The notes under the pieces were generated by a model. That model worked only from the letters and a program-made list of their open reading frames with translations, was not told where the DNA came from and did not search any database. The position numbers and the translations under genes were made by a program. Of a DNA stretch of 64,000 bases, positions 20,595 to 31,538 are shown piece after piece. The DNA comes from Trichoderma breve (lineage: Eukaryota > Ascomycota > Sordariomycetes > Hypocreales > Hypocreaceae), in assembly GCF_028502605.1 (NCBI RefSeq), contig NC_079237.1, positions 992,001 through 1,056,000 of the forward strand. The letters run 5' to 3'. Position 1 is the stretch's first letter, and every line of letters starts with the position of its first letter.

Positions 20595-23500
20595 TTAGCC
20601 CAACAAACCACCCAACAAACCACCCAAGAGACCTGTGCCAGTGGTTGTTGAATTCGTCCCTAGCAAACCGCCTAAAAGGCCAGATAAAAGTCCAGTTGAG
20701 TTCGTCGACCCTTCTGGAGTTGTGGAAGTCCCTAGCAAACCGCCTAAAAGGCCAGATAAAAGTCCGGTTGAGTTCGTCGACCCTGCTGGGGTTGTGGAAG
20801 TCCCTAGCAAACCGCCTAAAAGGCCAGATAAAAGCCCAGTACCATTTGACCCTGTCCCTAGCAAGCCGCCTAAAAGGCCAGAACCAGTTGATCCTGTGTC
20901 CATCGATCCAGTGCCTGTCGATCCAGTTCCGGTTGATGTGGTATTGGTTCCTCCAGTGCCTCCTCCACCCAAGAGACCACCCAAGAGGCCACCCAAGAGG
21001 CCACCTAAAAGCCCCGTGGAGTTGGTACCAGTAGTTGTGGCATTAGTCAAGCCAGTATTTGTTGTAGAACCACTACCTAATAAGCCGCCAAGGAGTCCCC
21101 CTGTTGAGTTTGTCGTCCTGATATTTGTCACTCCGGTACCCGTTGATCCTGTTCCACCAAAGAGTAGATTTCCTAAAGCGCCGCCAATCGTGTTCAAGAG
21201 GGAATCTGTCGAATTTATAAGAGCACCAAGAAAACCAATGCCGCCAGTCGTTGCGGTTGAATTAGTGCCACCAGCGCTGTCAGTGCTGCCATTCGTTATA
21301 GAGCCGTTTCCACCGCCGACGAGGTCGTTACTTCCAGTGCCGCCACTTTCAGTACCGCCAGTTGAGCCACTGCCTAATGTGCCATTTACCCCTGCTGATC
21401 TTGGGGTATTATCGATAGAACCTCCAATAGTAGCGGTTAGATTGAGGCCTCCTCCACCTGTCGTCGTGTTTTCAGGAGCCCCCAATAATTCTCCCAGGAG
21501 ATCGCCACCAGTTGTTGTGTTCAAGGCCCCCCCCGGGCTCAACAAACCACCGGTCGCAGTGGAGTTGTCAGGAGTTCCCAACCCTTCTAATAATCCTGTT
21601 GTTGTATTGAGGAGGTTGTCGGTGCTATTTGTCAGGCTTCCAATGACTCCTCCTAGGGTGTCATTTCCAAGTAGGCCAGTGCTGTTTGTTTCGGGCGCTG
21701 AAGTTCCCAACAAGCCGCCCAAAAGATCTGTTCCGTTTGCTCCGCCGAGTAATCCTGTGCTGTTTGTGAGATCTCCAATGACTCCTCCTAGCGAACCCGT
21801 TAAATTGTCGGGAGATCCGCCGAGTAGACCGCCCGGAATACCCGTGCCATTGGCCACTCTAAGAGTATTATTGAGAAGACCTCTAAGATCTGTGCTGTTC
21901 AGGAGCCCTGTATCTAGATCGGTCCCGCCAAGTCCCGTTCCATTGAGAAGTCCGTCAACAGTACTTCCTAGATCGGTTCCGTTAAGAAGGCCTCCTAAAA
22001 GGCTGGGGTCAATGGTAGTGCCGTTACCAAGAAGACCGAGCAGCGTACCCAGCAAACTGGTATTATTGGCAGTTCCATTGCCGAACAACAAAGTTCCGAG
22101 GCCCGTGTTGTTTGTAGCAAGGCCGAGAGTATCGTTGAGAGCTTGCGAGACAAGGCCAGTGAGCGCGTCACCGAGCGCTGTGTTGTTGCCAGTTACGTTG
22201 AGTAGTGGAAGAAGTTGGCCAAGAATGCTGCCTGCAAGAAGTTGACCAATCAGACTGGGGTTGGCTGCAGTTCCGTTACCTCCAAGAAGCGAGCCGAGGC
22301 TAGCGTCGATAGTTCCATTGAGTCCGAGGAGAGATGATAGGAGGCCGGTACTGTTGGCTGTTTCATTGCTAAAGAGAACGGATCCGAGGCCAGTTGTATT
22401 GAGCACGAGTCCAAGGGTTTCACCGATAGCTTGTGCGAGAACCCCAGTAAGAATATCACCAGAAATGTTTGTGGCATTGCTAGTTCCGTTACCAAGGAGA
22501 GCATTGGCGAGACTGCCAAGGATACCGCCAGGTAGATTACCTCCAGGTAAAATAGCTCCCAGGCCCGTGGTATTCGTGCCATTGAGTCCGATGGCCTCAT
22601 TCAGAGCCTGTGAAAGAATGGCATTAACGGCGTCACCAATGGCAGTATCATTCACAGCTCCATTAATTCCAAGCAATTCTCCAATGAGTCCTGTATTGTT
22701 CACAGTTCCATTGCCCAAGAGTAGTTGCCCGAGACCTGTGTCGTTACTAGCAAGTCCAAGGACTTCACTGAGAGCCTTTGAGAACACGGCGCCAATAGAG
22801 TCACCGAGAAAGTTGGTGAAGTTGTCAGTTCCATTAGGTCTGAGACTCGTGCCAATGAGCGCGCCGAGTCCCGTGTTGTTCCAGCTTTCTGTGCTATTGC
22901 CTAAGCCACCCGTCGTACCACTTCCAAGATTTGTTCCGTTGGTCAATCCTCCTAAGAGGCCAGGATCGATGGCCTTACTGTTTGTGAGACCTCCGAGCGT
23001 ATAGTTCAAGAGAGAAGATTCAATAGACCAATCAGGGTCAGCCAGTCGATGAGGCTGACTATCTCTGTCTGTGTCGGCCCCGATGAGATGGTCATGAGGC
23101 AGATCGTCCAATTTACCTTCATTGCCGATAATCACAATTGGCACCGCGCTGGGCCGAGGCTTTCCGCGGTGGTCAGTAGGGAGAACCGTACGAGTTTCAG
23201 CTTTTGCCCCGTTATCATATCCATGAGCGGTAACCGTCCAGAGACGGTCGGTAAAGCCGTGAGTGCCGATAACAACTGTGTGGGGATCTTCCGGGCGCCT
23301 GGCCGGAATAGTGAATCTAGGGTCGTTGGGGCCAGCCCCTTCCCATGTATAAGTTGTAGGAAGTGGTTTCTGAGGACTCTTGGACTTGATGGGTTCATAT
23401 ATGATAGCAGTACCCTTGCAGCCATGGCAATTAGGATGAATAGTGGAGACATAAGGCTTGTCGTAATCGTATGCAGTTGACGTGATTGTAACATAGGGAT

Positions 23501-23813
23501 CTTCGGTAGGTTCATAATGAAAGACAGTTCCGGTGCAGACCGGGCACTCGGGGTGTTTGGTTGAGGTAGCGTGCTCCGACTGGCAAGTCGGCAGAGTAAG
23601 CGTTACATACGGCGGCTTATTTTCAGCTGTCTTGAATGCATTCTTTGGATCGCAGGCATTGACACACGAACCAAGGTCGAGATAGGTTGTGACGACAACT
23701 TCAACGGTAACAACATCGTCGTTGTAGGCCCTCGCAGGGGCGGAAAGGAGTGAACCTAGGACGGCCAAAGCAGCCGTCCTAGATAAGGAATCGCTTGCAC
23801 GACCGCCGGCCAT
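20595..23813 (-). CDS. giant secreted Gly/Leu/Asn/Thr-rich repetitive glycoprotein
   Basis: Single exon, 3219 nt, 1072 aa from ATG 23813, chosen because the longer frame starts at a TTG and this ATG gives a signal peptide (MAGGRASDSLSRTAALAVLG, then an ALA-type site at PARA). Residues of about 30-220 form a Thr/Pro/Val module with Cys pairs (LGSCVNACDPK, CPVCTG, CHGCKG) and repeats of the form DPYVTITSTAYDY. The rest is about 800 residues of degenerate repeats based on LLGGLLG, NGT, NNTGLG and NSTGLL, with a very high density of N-glycosylation sequons. Gly/Leu repeats sharpen towards the C-terminus to GLLSGLLGGLLGTSTTP. No membrane or GPI segment is seen in this frame. Probably a wall or matrix glycoprotein; no enzyme domain. 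The end appears frameshifted. Confidence 0.75.
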   Translation of the reverse strand: MAGGRASDSLSRTAALAVLGSLLSAPARAYNDDVVTVEVVVTTYLDLGSCVNACDPKNAFKTAENKPPYVTLTLPTCQSEHATSTKHPECPVCTGTVFHYEPTEDPYVTITSTAYDYDKPYVSTIHPNCHGCKGTAIIYEPIKSKSPQKPLPTTYTWEGAGPNDPRFTIPARRPEDPHTVVIGTHGFTDRLWTVTAHGYDNGAKAETRTVLPTDHRGKPRPSAVPIVIIGNEGKLDDLPHDHLIGADTDRDSQPHRLADPDWSIESSLLNYTLGGLTNSKAIDPGLLGGLTNGTNLGSGTTGGLGNSTESWNNTGLGALIGTSLRPNGTDNFTNFLGDSIGAVFSKALSEVLGLASNDTGLGQLLLGNGTVNNTGLIGELLGINGAVNDTAIGDAVNAILSQALNEAIGLNGTNTTGLGAILPGGNLPGGILGSLANALLGNGTSNATNISGDILTGVLAQAIGETLGLVLNTTGLGSVLFSNETANSTGLLSSLLGLNGTIDASLGSLLGGNGTAANPSLIGQLLAGSILGQLLPLLNVTGNNTALGDALTGLVSQALNDTLGLATNNTGLGTLLFGNGTANNTSLLGTLLGLLGNGTTIDPSLLGGLLNGTDLGSTVDGLLNGTGLGGTDLDTGLLNSTDLRGLLNNTLRVANGTGIPGGLLGGSPDNLTGSLGGVIGDLTNSTGLLGGANGTDLLGGLLGTSAPETNSTGLLGNDTLGGVIGSLTNSTDNLLNTTTGLLEGLGTPDNSTATGGLLSPGGALNTTTGGDLLGELLGAPENTTTGGGGLNLTATIGGSIDNTPRSAGVNGTLGSGSTGGTESGGTGSNDLVGGGNGSITNGSTDSAGGTNSTATTGGIGFLGALINSTDSLLNTIGGALGNLLFGGTGSTGTGVTNIRTTNSTGGLLGGLLGSGSTTNTGLTNATTTGTNSTGLLGGLLGGLLGGLLGGGGTGGTNTTSTGTGSTGTGSMDTGSTGSGLLGGLLGTGSNGTGLLSGLLGGLLGTSTTPAGSTNSTGLLSGLLGGLLGTSTTPEGSTNSTGLLSGLLGGLLGTNSTTTGTGLLGGLLGGLLG

Positions 23814-25714
23814 CCTTGAAAGCCAGTCGCAGCGCAATAACGGTGTTTAGAAGCGCAGCCAAATTCTAAAGAAAGGCAAAAAAGAGTGAAAGTGGTTACC
23901 ATTTCACAAGCAGACTAGAGGTCGGCCATCCCATGGTATAATATATCAGTTTGGGGCATAGAAAGGGTTGAAGAATTGCTCATCACATTTCAGCATCAGA
24001 TTGAAAAGTTCCGAGGAATGTTCTTGTTGTTGGCTCTTGAAGTGGGAGAATAGCAAAGGATGGCTACCAGGAAACATTCGTGAATATGAGGCCATATCGC
24101 TCAACAATTAACTGAGTCAGACAGTCGTGCTGCATTCCAGAGTTTGTAACTTCAGCAAATATTCTCGACCCTCCCCCAAAAGCTCGGTCCTGTTGTCACG
24201 AGAATGATTGGGCATGATCCTGTGTGCTTTACGCGGTGGCAGAGCCATTCCATGGCCTGTGAACCGTGTTCGCGTCTCGAGGTGACTATCACCCTCCCGC
24301 AGTGTACTTTGGAGTGATACATGGCAATAAACTGCTGGCGTAATGCTCTACTCACAATGAGCAATCTGAATTTGAGCTTTAGCATCCCGGCCAAGAACAA
24401 TATGTCTGAGATGAATGGAATCGATAAACAGCACATTGGTACCCCTTTGCTCGTGAGAACTGGTGGAGGGATTCTCCTTCATAGTCCATTAATTGCATCA
24501 TCCCGTGCTCATATTAGCACAAGCCAAGCTAGAATAAATTTGTCCTGGCTCCGGCCGGTAGCCCAGCAGCAGCATATCGACAGATCGGACCATGGATGCC
24601 AGCCCTCAGGGCAGTGGCCGGGCAACAGGACATTGTGCTCGAGATGCCCCTCAGTCCCCATGGTAATAAATTGAACTCGACTCCGTTGAGGACACTGTTG
24701 TCGGGTGCGTTGGTCAGGGACGGCGCTTGAGACACGTTTGTGGATGGTGTCCTGCATGTACCCAACGGTTCCAGGGAGGAAAGAGGACAAGGATCGACAG
24801 GCAGTATTTTGAAGCAGCGGTATTCATAGGGGGGAAACCGTAGGGCATCTGGTTCATTTAATGCCAAGTGTGTGTGGCTAAAAGTTACATGTATGATCGC
24901 TGCTTCGAAGGGGTGAGTGAAGCAATGTGAAGTTCACGGGGGACGCACGTGTTCGCGGCTCTCCGCCCATATTTATTGTTTTCTGCCACAACATCAATCT
25001 ATTATGTTCCATATAGCTTCGACTTTGTCCTTTTAGTGCGTGTTTCTGCTTCTATTTTAATGCTCATTAGCTTCTTCCTCTAAGCCTAGATGCAATACTA
25101 GCTGCTGTCGCAGACTAAGGACCAACGTGTTGTTTCTCTTCGCGACACAAACATACCAAATACTGTGACGAAACGCAGCTTGTATCTTCAAAATCACCCT
25201 TAGCGCTTGTACCGGCTCGGAATCCGCCCGGCCGAAAAGGGACCCTATGCTCAGTTGTGAGACAATTGCCTGCGTTATATTACAATGGGTCGCCGAAGCT
25301 GCTCCATGTCTCTGAGCGGCTTGCTAAAGTGATTCGCGTCTCGAATGCAGGTTTCGCGCATAGACGCGACTAAGACGGCATCTTTTGCCTCACTGAGTAT
25401 TGCTCGAGGGAAAAAGTCAAAGTTTTTTGGGATAATTCTTACGTCAAGACATGGTTGAGACTCGGTCAATTGTGCAATCACGTCTTCCAATGAATCGATT
25501 GTGTTGTGTAGAGAATGTCAAAGTGGAAACGATATGCATGGTGGTGATTGTATAGACTAAATAAATAAGCTTAAATCTAGATCCTGTTCCGACAAAGTGA
25601 ATAGCTAAAAATACAAAGGCCACTGCCCTCCATAGGTATATATCCTCAAAGCGTATGAGGTGCCAGCGACATCCAACGTTCTCCGATCGTGCGCCTTCTC
25701 CAGTCTTCAAATTC
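23814..25714. other. intergenic, no gene called
   Basis: About 1.9 kb upstream of the repetitive glycoprotein. A minus-strand frame at 25275-25490 (EDVIAQLTESQPCLDVRIIP) reads like protein but has no start context or family. It might be a gene remnant. Confidence 0.4.
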
Positions 25715-26479
25715 TTACCCCGACAACCCCATGATCCTCCTGAAACCGACATTTTCAACCACCCACGAGCCGCCCAGTTTAAATGCTCCTGGTCCCTCCA
25801 GCTGCGAATCCACTTTCCCCATGGCCATCCTGGTTAGGAAGTCTCCCAGGTGCTCTGTTGGCGAATGCATCCCCTTCATCAAGCCGATGAAGGGCGACAG
25901 CGCCGCAACGCTAACCTTGTATAGCGCTCCTGGGTCTGGAATATATGGCAGAATAGCCTTGTGCTCCCTTGGATCCACGAAAGCTGGTCGCACAGAATCC
26001 GCCTGGATGCTCGTCGGATTCGAAGCTGTCAAATTGCCCAACTCCGTCTCCGTTTCTCCTTTGACCCGAGCAAAGATGGCAGAAAAGCGGCCCGGCTTCT
26101 GCGTAGCGCCCTCGCCCGATACATAGATGAAGCGGAACGACTCTGATGGTGACGTTGTGAGCGTAGAAAAAGACTTTGCAGCGGCGAGGGTGTAATCCTT
26201 GGTGATTTTGACGTATTCTTGTGCATTGACCTTGGTCTGGCTAATACCGAGAGCCCAGACGCAAGCTTTTGCGCCTTGCAGCTGTTCTAGCACCTTTGAG
26301 TCGTACTTCTCAAAGTCTTGGTGGAGGATGACGTTGATTCGGGGATCTTTGGCGTCTTCAACCATGCGTATGGGCTTGCGGCTGAGAATGGAGATTTTGG
26401 TAATGTCTTTGGCCTTGATCATGGCGTCCAGGACGGAGCTGCCCACCAAGCCAGTGGCGCCTGTCAGGATGATGTGCAT
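25715..26479 (-). CDS. atypical short-chain dehydrogenase / NAD(P)-binding protein
   Basis: Intronless, 765 nt, 254 aa. It begins MHIILTGATGLVGSS, the TGxxGxxG nucleotide-binding loop of atypical (NmrA or TIP30/HTATIP2-like) SDRs, with a basic residue cluster SRKPIRM after strand 2 that favours NADP. A CVWALGISQ strand and FIYVSGEGATQKPGRF lie where the catalytic Tyr/Ser strand is expected; the classical YxxxK is not seen, so it may be a sensor or a reductase of the extended/atypical type. The C-terminus is typical of small fungal NAD(P)-binding proteins. Upstream it is divergent from an amidase. Confidence 0.82.
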   Translation of the reverse strand: MHIILTGATGLVGSSVLDAMIKAKDITKISILSRKPIRMVEDAKDPRINVILHQDFEKYDSKVLEQLQGAKACVWALGISQTKVNAQEYVKITKDYTLAAAKSFSTLTTSPSESFRFIYVSGEGATQKPGRFSAIFARVKGETETELGNLTASNPTSIQADSVRPAFVDPREHKAILPYIPDPGALYKVSVAALSPFIGLMKGMHSPTEHLGDFLTRMAMGKVDSQLEGPGAFKLGGSWVVENVGFRRIMGLSG

Positions 26480-27598
26480 TTTGATAGAGATTGTGGGTTG
26501 TGTGTATATGTAGTTGGGTGGTTGTCGTCAAACGTAGTCAGTGCCACGTATAAGTCGAAATACTCTGTAAGAAGAAACCCCTTGAGTCTTATCGGACACA
26601 ATAGTACTTGATGAAAAACAAGCAGAAGGATGAATTAAGATTAAGTTGGACAATGCTCTAAGAAAGAATCTACAAGACAGACAAACAGCTGTTGTTATAT
26701 AAGGCAACACAAGTGCCGGGAGTGTCACCAGGCGGAATTATTAACTCCAGCCCAAAAGGTTCAGTTCCCGGACATAAGTGCCGCTACGCGTATGCTGACA
26801 AGCTATTTCCCTGATTGGGAGAAGCCTGGCTCGTCGGGAATCCACCAGGATGACGGAAAACTGGATCTCCGCATCTCCGCCTCAAGAAGCTCGGCTCGTG
26901 TACCGCGAGATCTCTTGCAATCTCCGTGTTGGTATCCTTAACGCGAAAAATTGATGATCTTGGCCATGTTATCATGACATTATAATTCTTCTAGACATAA
27001 TCGTTCAATGATGTAAGCATATATGTAGAATGGCATTCATCACCATACCCATCTGACGTGATGTTTTTGGACTTTGTGTCTCGTCGGCTGATGCATCAAC
27101 CCCGCGAATCCTACAAATCCCATCCTAATGCAAAGATATCATCTCATCCAAATGGCATTGGATATCTCAATCGGATAACTGATGAGCTCATCACAGTCAC
27201 AGCTTCCGGCTGATGCGTCGCTCATCCGAAGGAGCTGACGTTACCCTGCAGGAGGAGCAAACTCAATAAGATGGACCCCATTTAACCCTTTACACTACGT
27301 ATATTTGTAGGATTGCTTGCACTTGTTTTAGGAAACGCATTGAATTAATTGTAAAATCTCAAAGATGAAGGTTGTACAAAAGAAAGGATGCACGGGTGCT
27401 GGTTATCTTGGATTAATATTCACTGCTCCGGATATATGCATCGGATAACAGTACCCGCTCAGTTATCTCCCATCTTAAACTCGCTAGCGGACCTCAATTG
27501 AGCTCAATAAATAAGACACACTCTTTTTCGTATTTCGCATTCGATATACGTGTTGACTCTAACCCCTTGGAATATCCGCTGTTGCATCGCTTCCAGCC
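26480..27598. other. divergent intergenic
   Basis: About 1.1 kb between SDR and amidase starts, holding both promoters. Several GATAA/TTATC boxes (for example GGATAACTGATGAGC near 27172 and CGGATAACAG near 27443) could bind GATA nitrogen regulators, which would suit an amidase. This is inference from short motifs. Confidence 0.35.
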
Positions 27599-29612
27599 AT
27601 GGCCCCAAATTTTGATATTCTGACCGCCACTGCTGATGACCTCCAACCGGAGCTAAGCTCTGGCGGCATAAACAGCAAGCAGCTAGTGAAGATATATCTC
27701 TCGCAGATTGAGCGCCACAACGACTACCTCAAAGCCGTAATCAGTACAGCTCCCGAGGCACTTCTATTAGAGAGAGCCGCAATTTTAGATGATGAAAGAC
27801 AGAGCGGAAAGCTTCGAAGCCCCCTCCATGGAATCCCAATCCTCGTCAAGGATAATGTCGCAACGCATCCATCGACGGGTCTAGACACAACAGCTGGTAG
27901 TCTGGCGTTGGTTGATTCGAAGCCGAGGAGCAATGCGCCTATTATAGACCGAGTAGGTACTTGCGTAAAACTTGATTTTGTTGAGATGAGCTAAATCGGA
28001 GGCCATTAAGCTCCTGGAAGCTGGACTCATCATCATAGGCAAAGCCAGCTTGTCGGTAAGTGACTACCCAACAGTCAGAATTAATGTACACAATAAACTA
28101 ATTCCCTATTCAGGAACTCTCATGGTGGAAGTCAGTAATGATTACAGATTTAACTGGCATTGTTCTTCAATACACTGACACAACTAATGGCGCAGGGGCA
28201 CAAATCTTCTCTGTGGCTGGAACAGCATAAGCGGCCAAGCTCAATCCCCCTACGTCAAAGGAGGCCTTCTCATCGGTGATTCATTCGCAGGACACAGCGT
28301 AAGTGAAACAAAAGCAGTGCCCTGTATTATCCCTTCCCGAAACACTGATTCATCTGGCAACATTCCTTAGAACCCTGGTGGATCTTCATCTGGCTCTGCG
28401 ATCGCCGTGGCAGCCGGATTCGCCCCCATCAGCATTGGAACCGAGACATTTGGCTCACTCATGCTGCCTGCGGGCCGAGCCGCCCTTTACTCACTCAAAC
28501 CTGGCCGTGCGCTGATCTCCACTAGGGGCATTGTCCCCATTTCGAACTTCTCGGACCAACCCGGCCCTATGACAAAGACTACGAAGGATTTGGCGGTGTT
28601 GATGGACATTATTACAGATCCTGACAATGTTCCGTCTGGTGGCTACGCTTCGCGTGTAACGGGCTCATGGGAGGGCATCAAGATTGGCACATTGGACCCG
28701 GAAAAGTGGACGTATCCTCCTGAGATTCGAAAGGTCTTGGATGAAGGAATGGAAAAACAACTGGTGAGATTTGTACCTTTGCTTCGCTTTGTCAGTTTCA
28801 TTCTTGGTTATACTAAGTTGACTAGAACGATCAAATTCGGGATGCATATGCAACTATTAAGCAACATGTGTCAGTTTTCAAGGACAATGTTCCATTGAGA
28901 ACTGCAGACACTTTGACGATCAACGGCGAAGATGTATTGCTCAAGATCTTTGGTAAGTCTGCTGTGCGTCAATCTGAACATAAGACACACATGGCTGAGG
29001 TATCAGGGAGTAGAAAAGGACTTTAAAGAACAGTTTGAGGAGTATCTCCAACTTCTAGAAACGCCACAAATCAAGACCTTAGGCGAACTAATCGCTTTCA
29101 ACAAGAAGAATGCCGATAGAGAGCTACCCCCAGGTAACTTAATGCCGCCTCTCGCAGAAATGCTTGAGAAGACTCCCAGATCTAACAACTCCTAGGCTAT
29201 GATAACCAAGAGATCCTTGAACGTAGCGAAAACACGGACATAACGCCCGAAGACCGTGCAAACTATGTCGCCCACCTGAAGAAACTCGGTCGCGACGAAG
29301 GCATCGATAAGATATTTGACGAATATGGCATCAACGTCGTGATGGGACCGCTGGAGTCTCCATTGTACTATTTCGCTGCGGCCTGCGGTACAATCTCCCT
29401 TCTTCCCGCTTCACCTGGTTTAAAAACTTGTATGGCTAATACTTTTTCCTTTAGGATACCCCGTTGCCGCCATGCCGCTTGGCTACCTTGAGTACAACGG
29501 ACGTCCGCACGGGCTAGGGGCTGTTGCGAAAGAGGAGGGCCTTCTTATCCAACTCCAGAGCGCATATGAAGCAGTTTTCCCGCCACGGAAGCCGCCAACT
29601 CTTTTCCGTTGA
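27599..29612 (+). CDS. amidase (amidase-signature family), nine exons
   Basis: Hydrolyses amide bonds; substrate unknown. Exons 27599-27952, 28002-28055, 28114-28130, 28196-28298, 28371-28763, 28826-28952, 29011-29133, 29196-29387, 29455-29612: 1521 nt, 506 aa. The catalytic Ser-cisSer-Lys set is visible: Lys84 in HGIPILVKDN, the NPGGSSSGS loop (about 177-185) and the nucleophile in GTETFGS (about Ser205). Other marks are GKASLSELSWWKGTNLLCGWNS, SPYVKGG, GSWEGIKIGTLDP, and the C-terminal AMPLGYLEYNGRPHGL. Exon 3 is only 17 nt. The seventh exon needs the acceptor CAGGGAG to keep frame; one base-pair choice there is uncertain. Phe replaces the usual Asp in GTETDGS. It converges with a second, unlike amidase 458 bases away. 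Confidence 0.87.
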
Positions 29613-30070
29613 AACTGGATTTACAAGATTATCAAGATATAATGTCTGCCCGAGCCATGAGCTGATTGCGCAATAGCATGCAATCATTAACGACTTGTGT
29701 ACTTAGCGATAAAAGACATAGGAAGCGGGTAGTGATAGTAGAACACACTGGATGAATGTGGCAGCCTACATCAATCTCAATCATGTTGAATAGTTGGAAG
29801 AAAAAAGATACTTGTCCCTCAGCCATGTGAAGCTGTCCTCATTGGCAATTACGAGGTCCAACTGATAAACAGGTATAAGCCTGTACAACAAGTTACTATC
29901 GACAGAAGGGAAAGATAAGGCCAAGCTAAGTGAAGCTTCTATTTCTACTCTCTCGTTACCCTTTTCTAACATTTTTGCTGTTTCTAATGTACTTACTTAC
30001 TCGCAAGTAGGTAACAACTCATCTGCAAATCCCCTATTTGGAGCGTTTAAACAATAATGGTTTCAACTGG
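29613..30070. other. convergent intergenic between the two amidases
   Basis: AT-rich, stops in all frames. Should hold both 3' UTRs. CTTACTTACTCGCAAGTAGG near 29992 is a small simple repeat. Confidence 0.45.
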
Positions 30071-31538
30071 TTAATACAGGTTTCGCTTCCATCCACCTTC
30101 TGCTTCGAAAAGCTTACCCACTTCCTTCGCTACCTTGAGAAGATGGCGGTCGCGATATCTCGGAGCCACAAGCGAAACACCTATCGGCATGCCAGAGTGT
30201 CCCTGAAAGCCCGGGATGTTTACCACCGGTGTATGCAACGCGGACCAGCCAACGCAAAACGCCGAGTCGCCCGTGAACTCGAGCCCTACTGGAGCTTCGT
30301 CGACAACACTAGGAGTCAAAATAGCAGTATATTTGCCAGCAATCTCATCAATCTTGGGCCGCAACGCAGCGATACCATCAAAGGCCTTCAGCTGCTCACG
30401 GCGGTCGTACCCAGCTTTTCGCTCTACATAGCCGGCCAGCTGCGGTGAAAGCTGGTCCTTGGCAGTGCGATGTTCGGGAAGGAAAAAGGTCTCCCCTTCG
30501 GTCTGGAGGACAACGTTGTGCCAACGAGGCAGATTGTCAAACTCAGTCGGCAGATCGACTTCCTCTACTTCGGCACCATGAGCACGAAGGATTTCGACAG
30601 CGCGGGCAATCGCATTGCGAGTGCCTTCCCCTGCGATTGGCCAGACAACCGTCTTGCATAGAGCAAAGCGCGCGCCTTTGATGCCGTCAAAGTCACTAGG
30701 CTCGTCGTCACGCAGTGCGAACGCATCAGCGACGAGGTCCAGGTCATCAACGCCACGGGCGAAAATGCCAATGGTGTCCAACATTAGCGAGGAAATCTTC
30801 AGACCTTCGCGGGAAACGGCGTTCCAGGTGGGCTTGATTGAATAAACGCCGTTGAAAGAGCCGGGGCGGATGGTGGACCCGCCGGTCTGGGTGCCGAGCG
30901 CGACCGGGGCTTGCAAGTCTCCAACGGCGGCTCCAGAGCCGGAGGAGGAGCCGCCCGGGGTGCGGGACGGGTTGTGCGGGTTGCGTGTCGAGGCCGGTCC
31001 GGTATACGAGGCAGCGAACTCAGCCGTTGTAGTTTTGCCTGAGTTTGGACATGTCAACGAGGTTGTGGCTAAAGGAAAGGGAGGAGGGAGGAGTTTGAAA
31101 ACTAACCAAGAAACAAAACGCCAGCGTGGCGGAGGAGGATAATAGATGCTGCGTCGAGCTTCGGAAAGTCGCCCTTGTAAATCGGCGAATTGTGAGCTGT
31201 CGGCATATCTAGACACACCCTACCCTTAGCTCTGCCAACACACACCTCCACAGGCCAGATGCAACACGGTACTACATACCCTTTGTATAAATGACATCCT
31301 TGACGGCAACGGGCATTCCATGAAGGGGACCTCTGTCTTGCATCGGCACTTTATCCAGAGCCCTCGCCTGCTGGAGGACGTAATCCCTATCGAGGTACGC
31401 CCAAGCTCCGACGTCGGCATCACGCACGTCTATGCGCCGCAGCAATGAGCGTGCATAACCCTCAATCGTCAGCTCACCAGCACGAATTCTGGCGAGAGCT
31501 TGGGTTGCCGTAAGCAAGTATGCGTCGTCGCTGCCCAT
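30071..31538 (-). CDS. amidase (amidase-signature family), three exons
   Basis: Exons 31280-31538, 31107-31208, 30071-31038: 1329 nt, 442 aa. ATG 31538 is the first ATG of the frame; the longer frame starts at GTG. Catalytic Lys80 in HGMPVAVKD, the TPGGSSSGSG loop (about 148-156) and the nucleophile in GTQTGGS (Ser175). Splicing restores DMPTAHNSPIYKGDFPKLDAA, and the following exon joins as FLGKTTTAEFA. The C-terminus has the usual TPSVVDEAPVGLE and HTPVVNIPGFQGHSGMPIGVSLVAPRYRD stretches of fungal amidases. Codon use is more GC-ended than in the neighbouring amidase and the sequence is only distantly similar, so they are not recent tandem copies. An extra upstream exon cannot be excluded. 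Confidence 0.87.

Noticed and set aside
20635..22245. 536-codon plus-strand frame rich in PPKRP
   Set aside because: It is the mirror of the GGLLGG repeats of the minus-strand glycoprotein; no signal or domain of its own.
25275..25490. Protein-like minus-strand frame EDVIAQLTESQPCLDV
   Set aside because: No ATG, family or splice partner found; kept only as a possible remnant.
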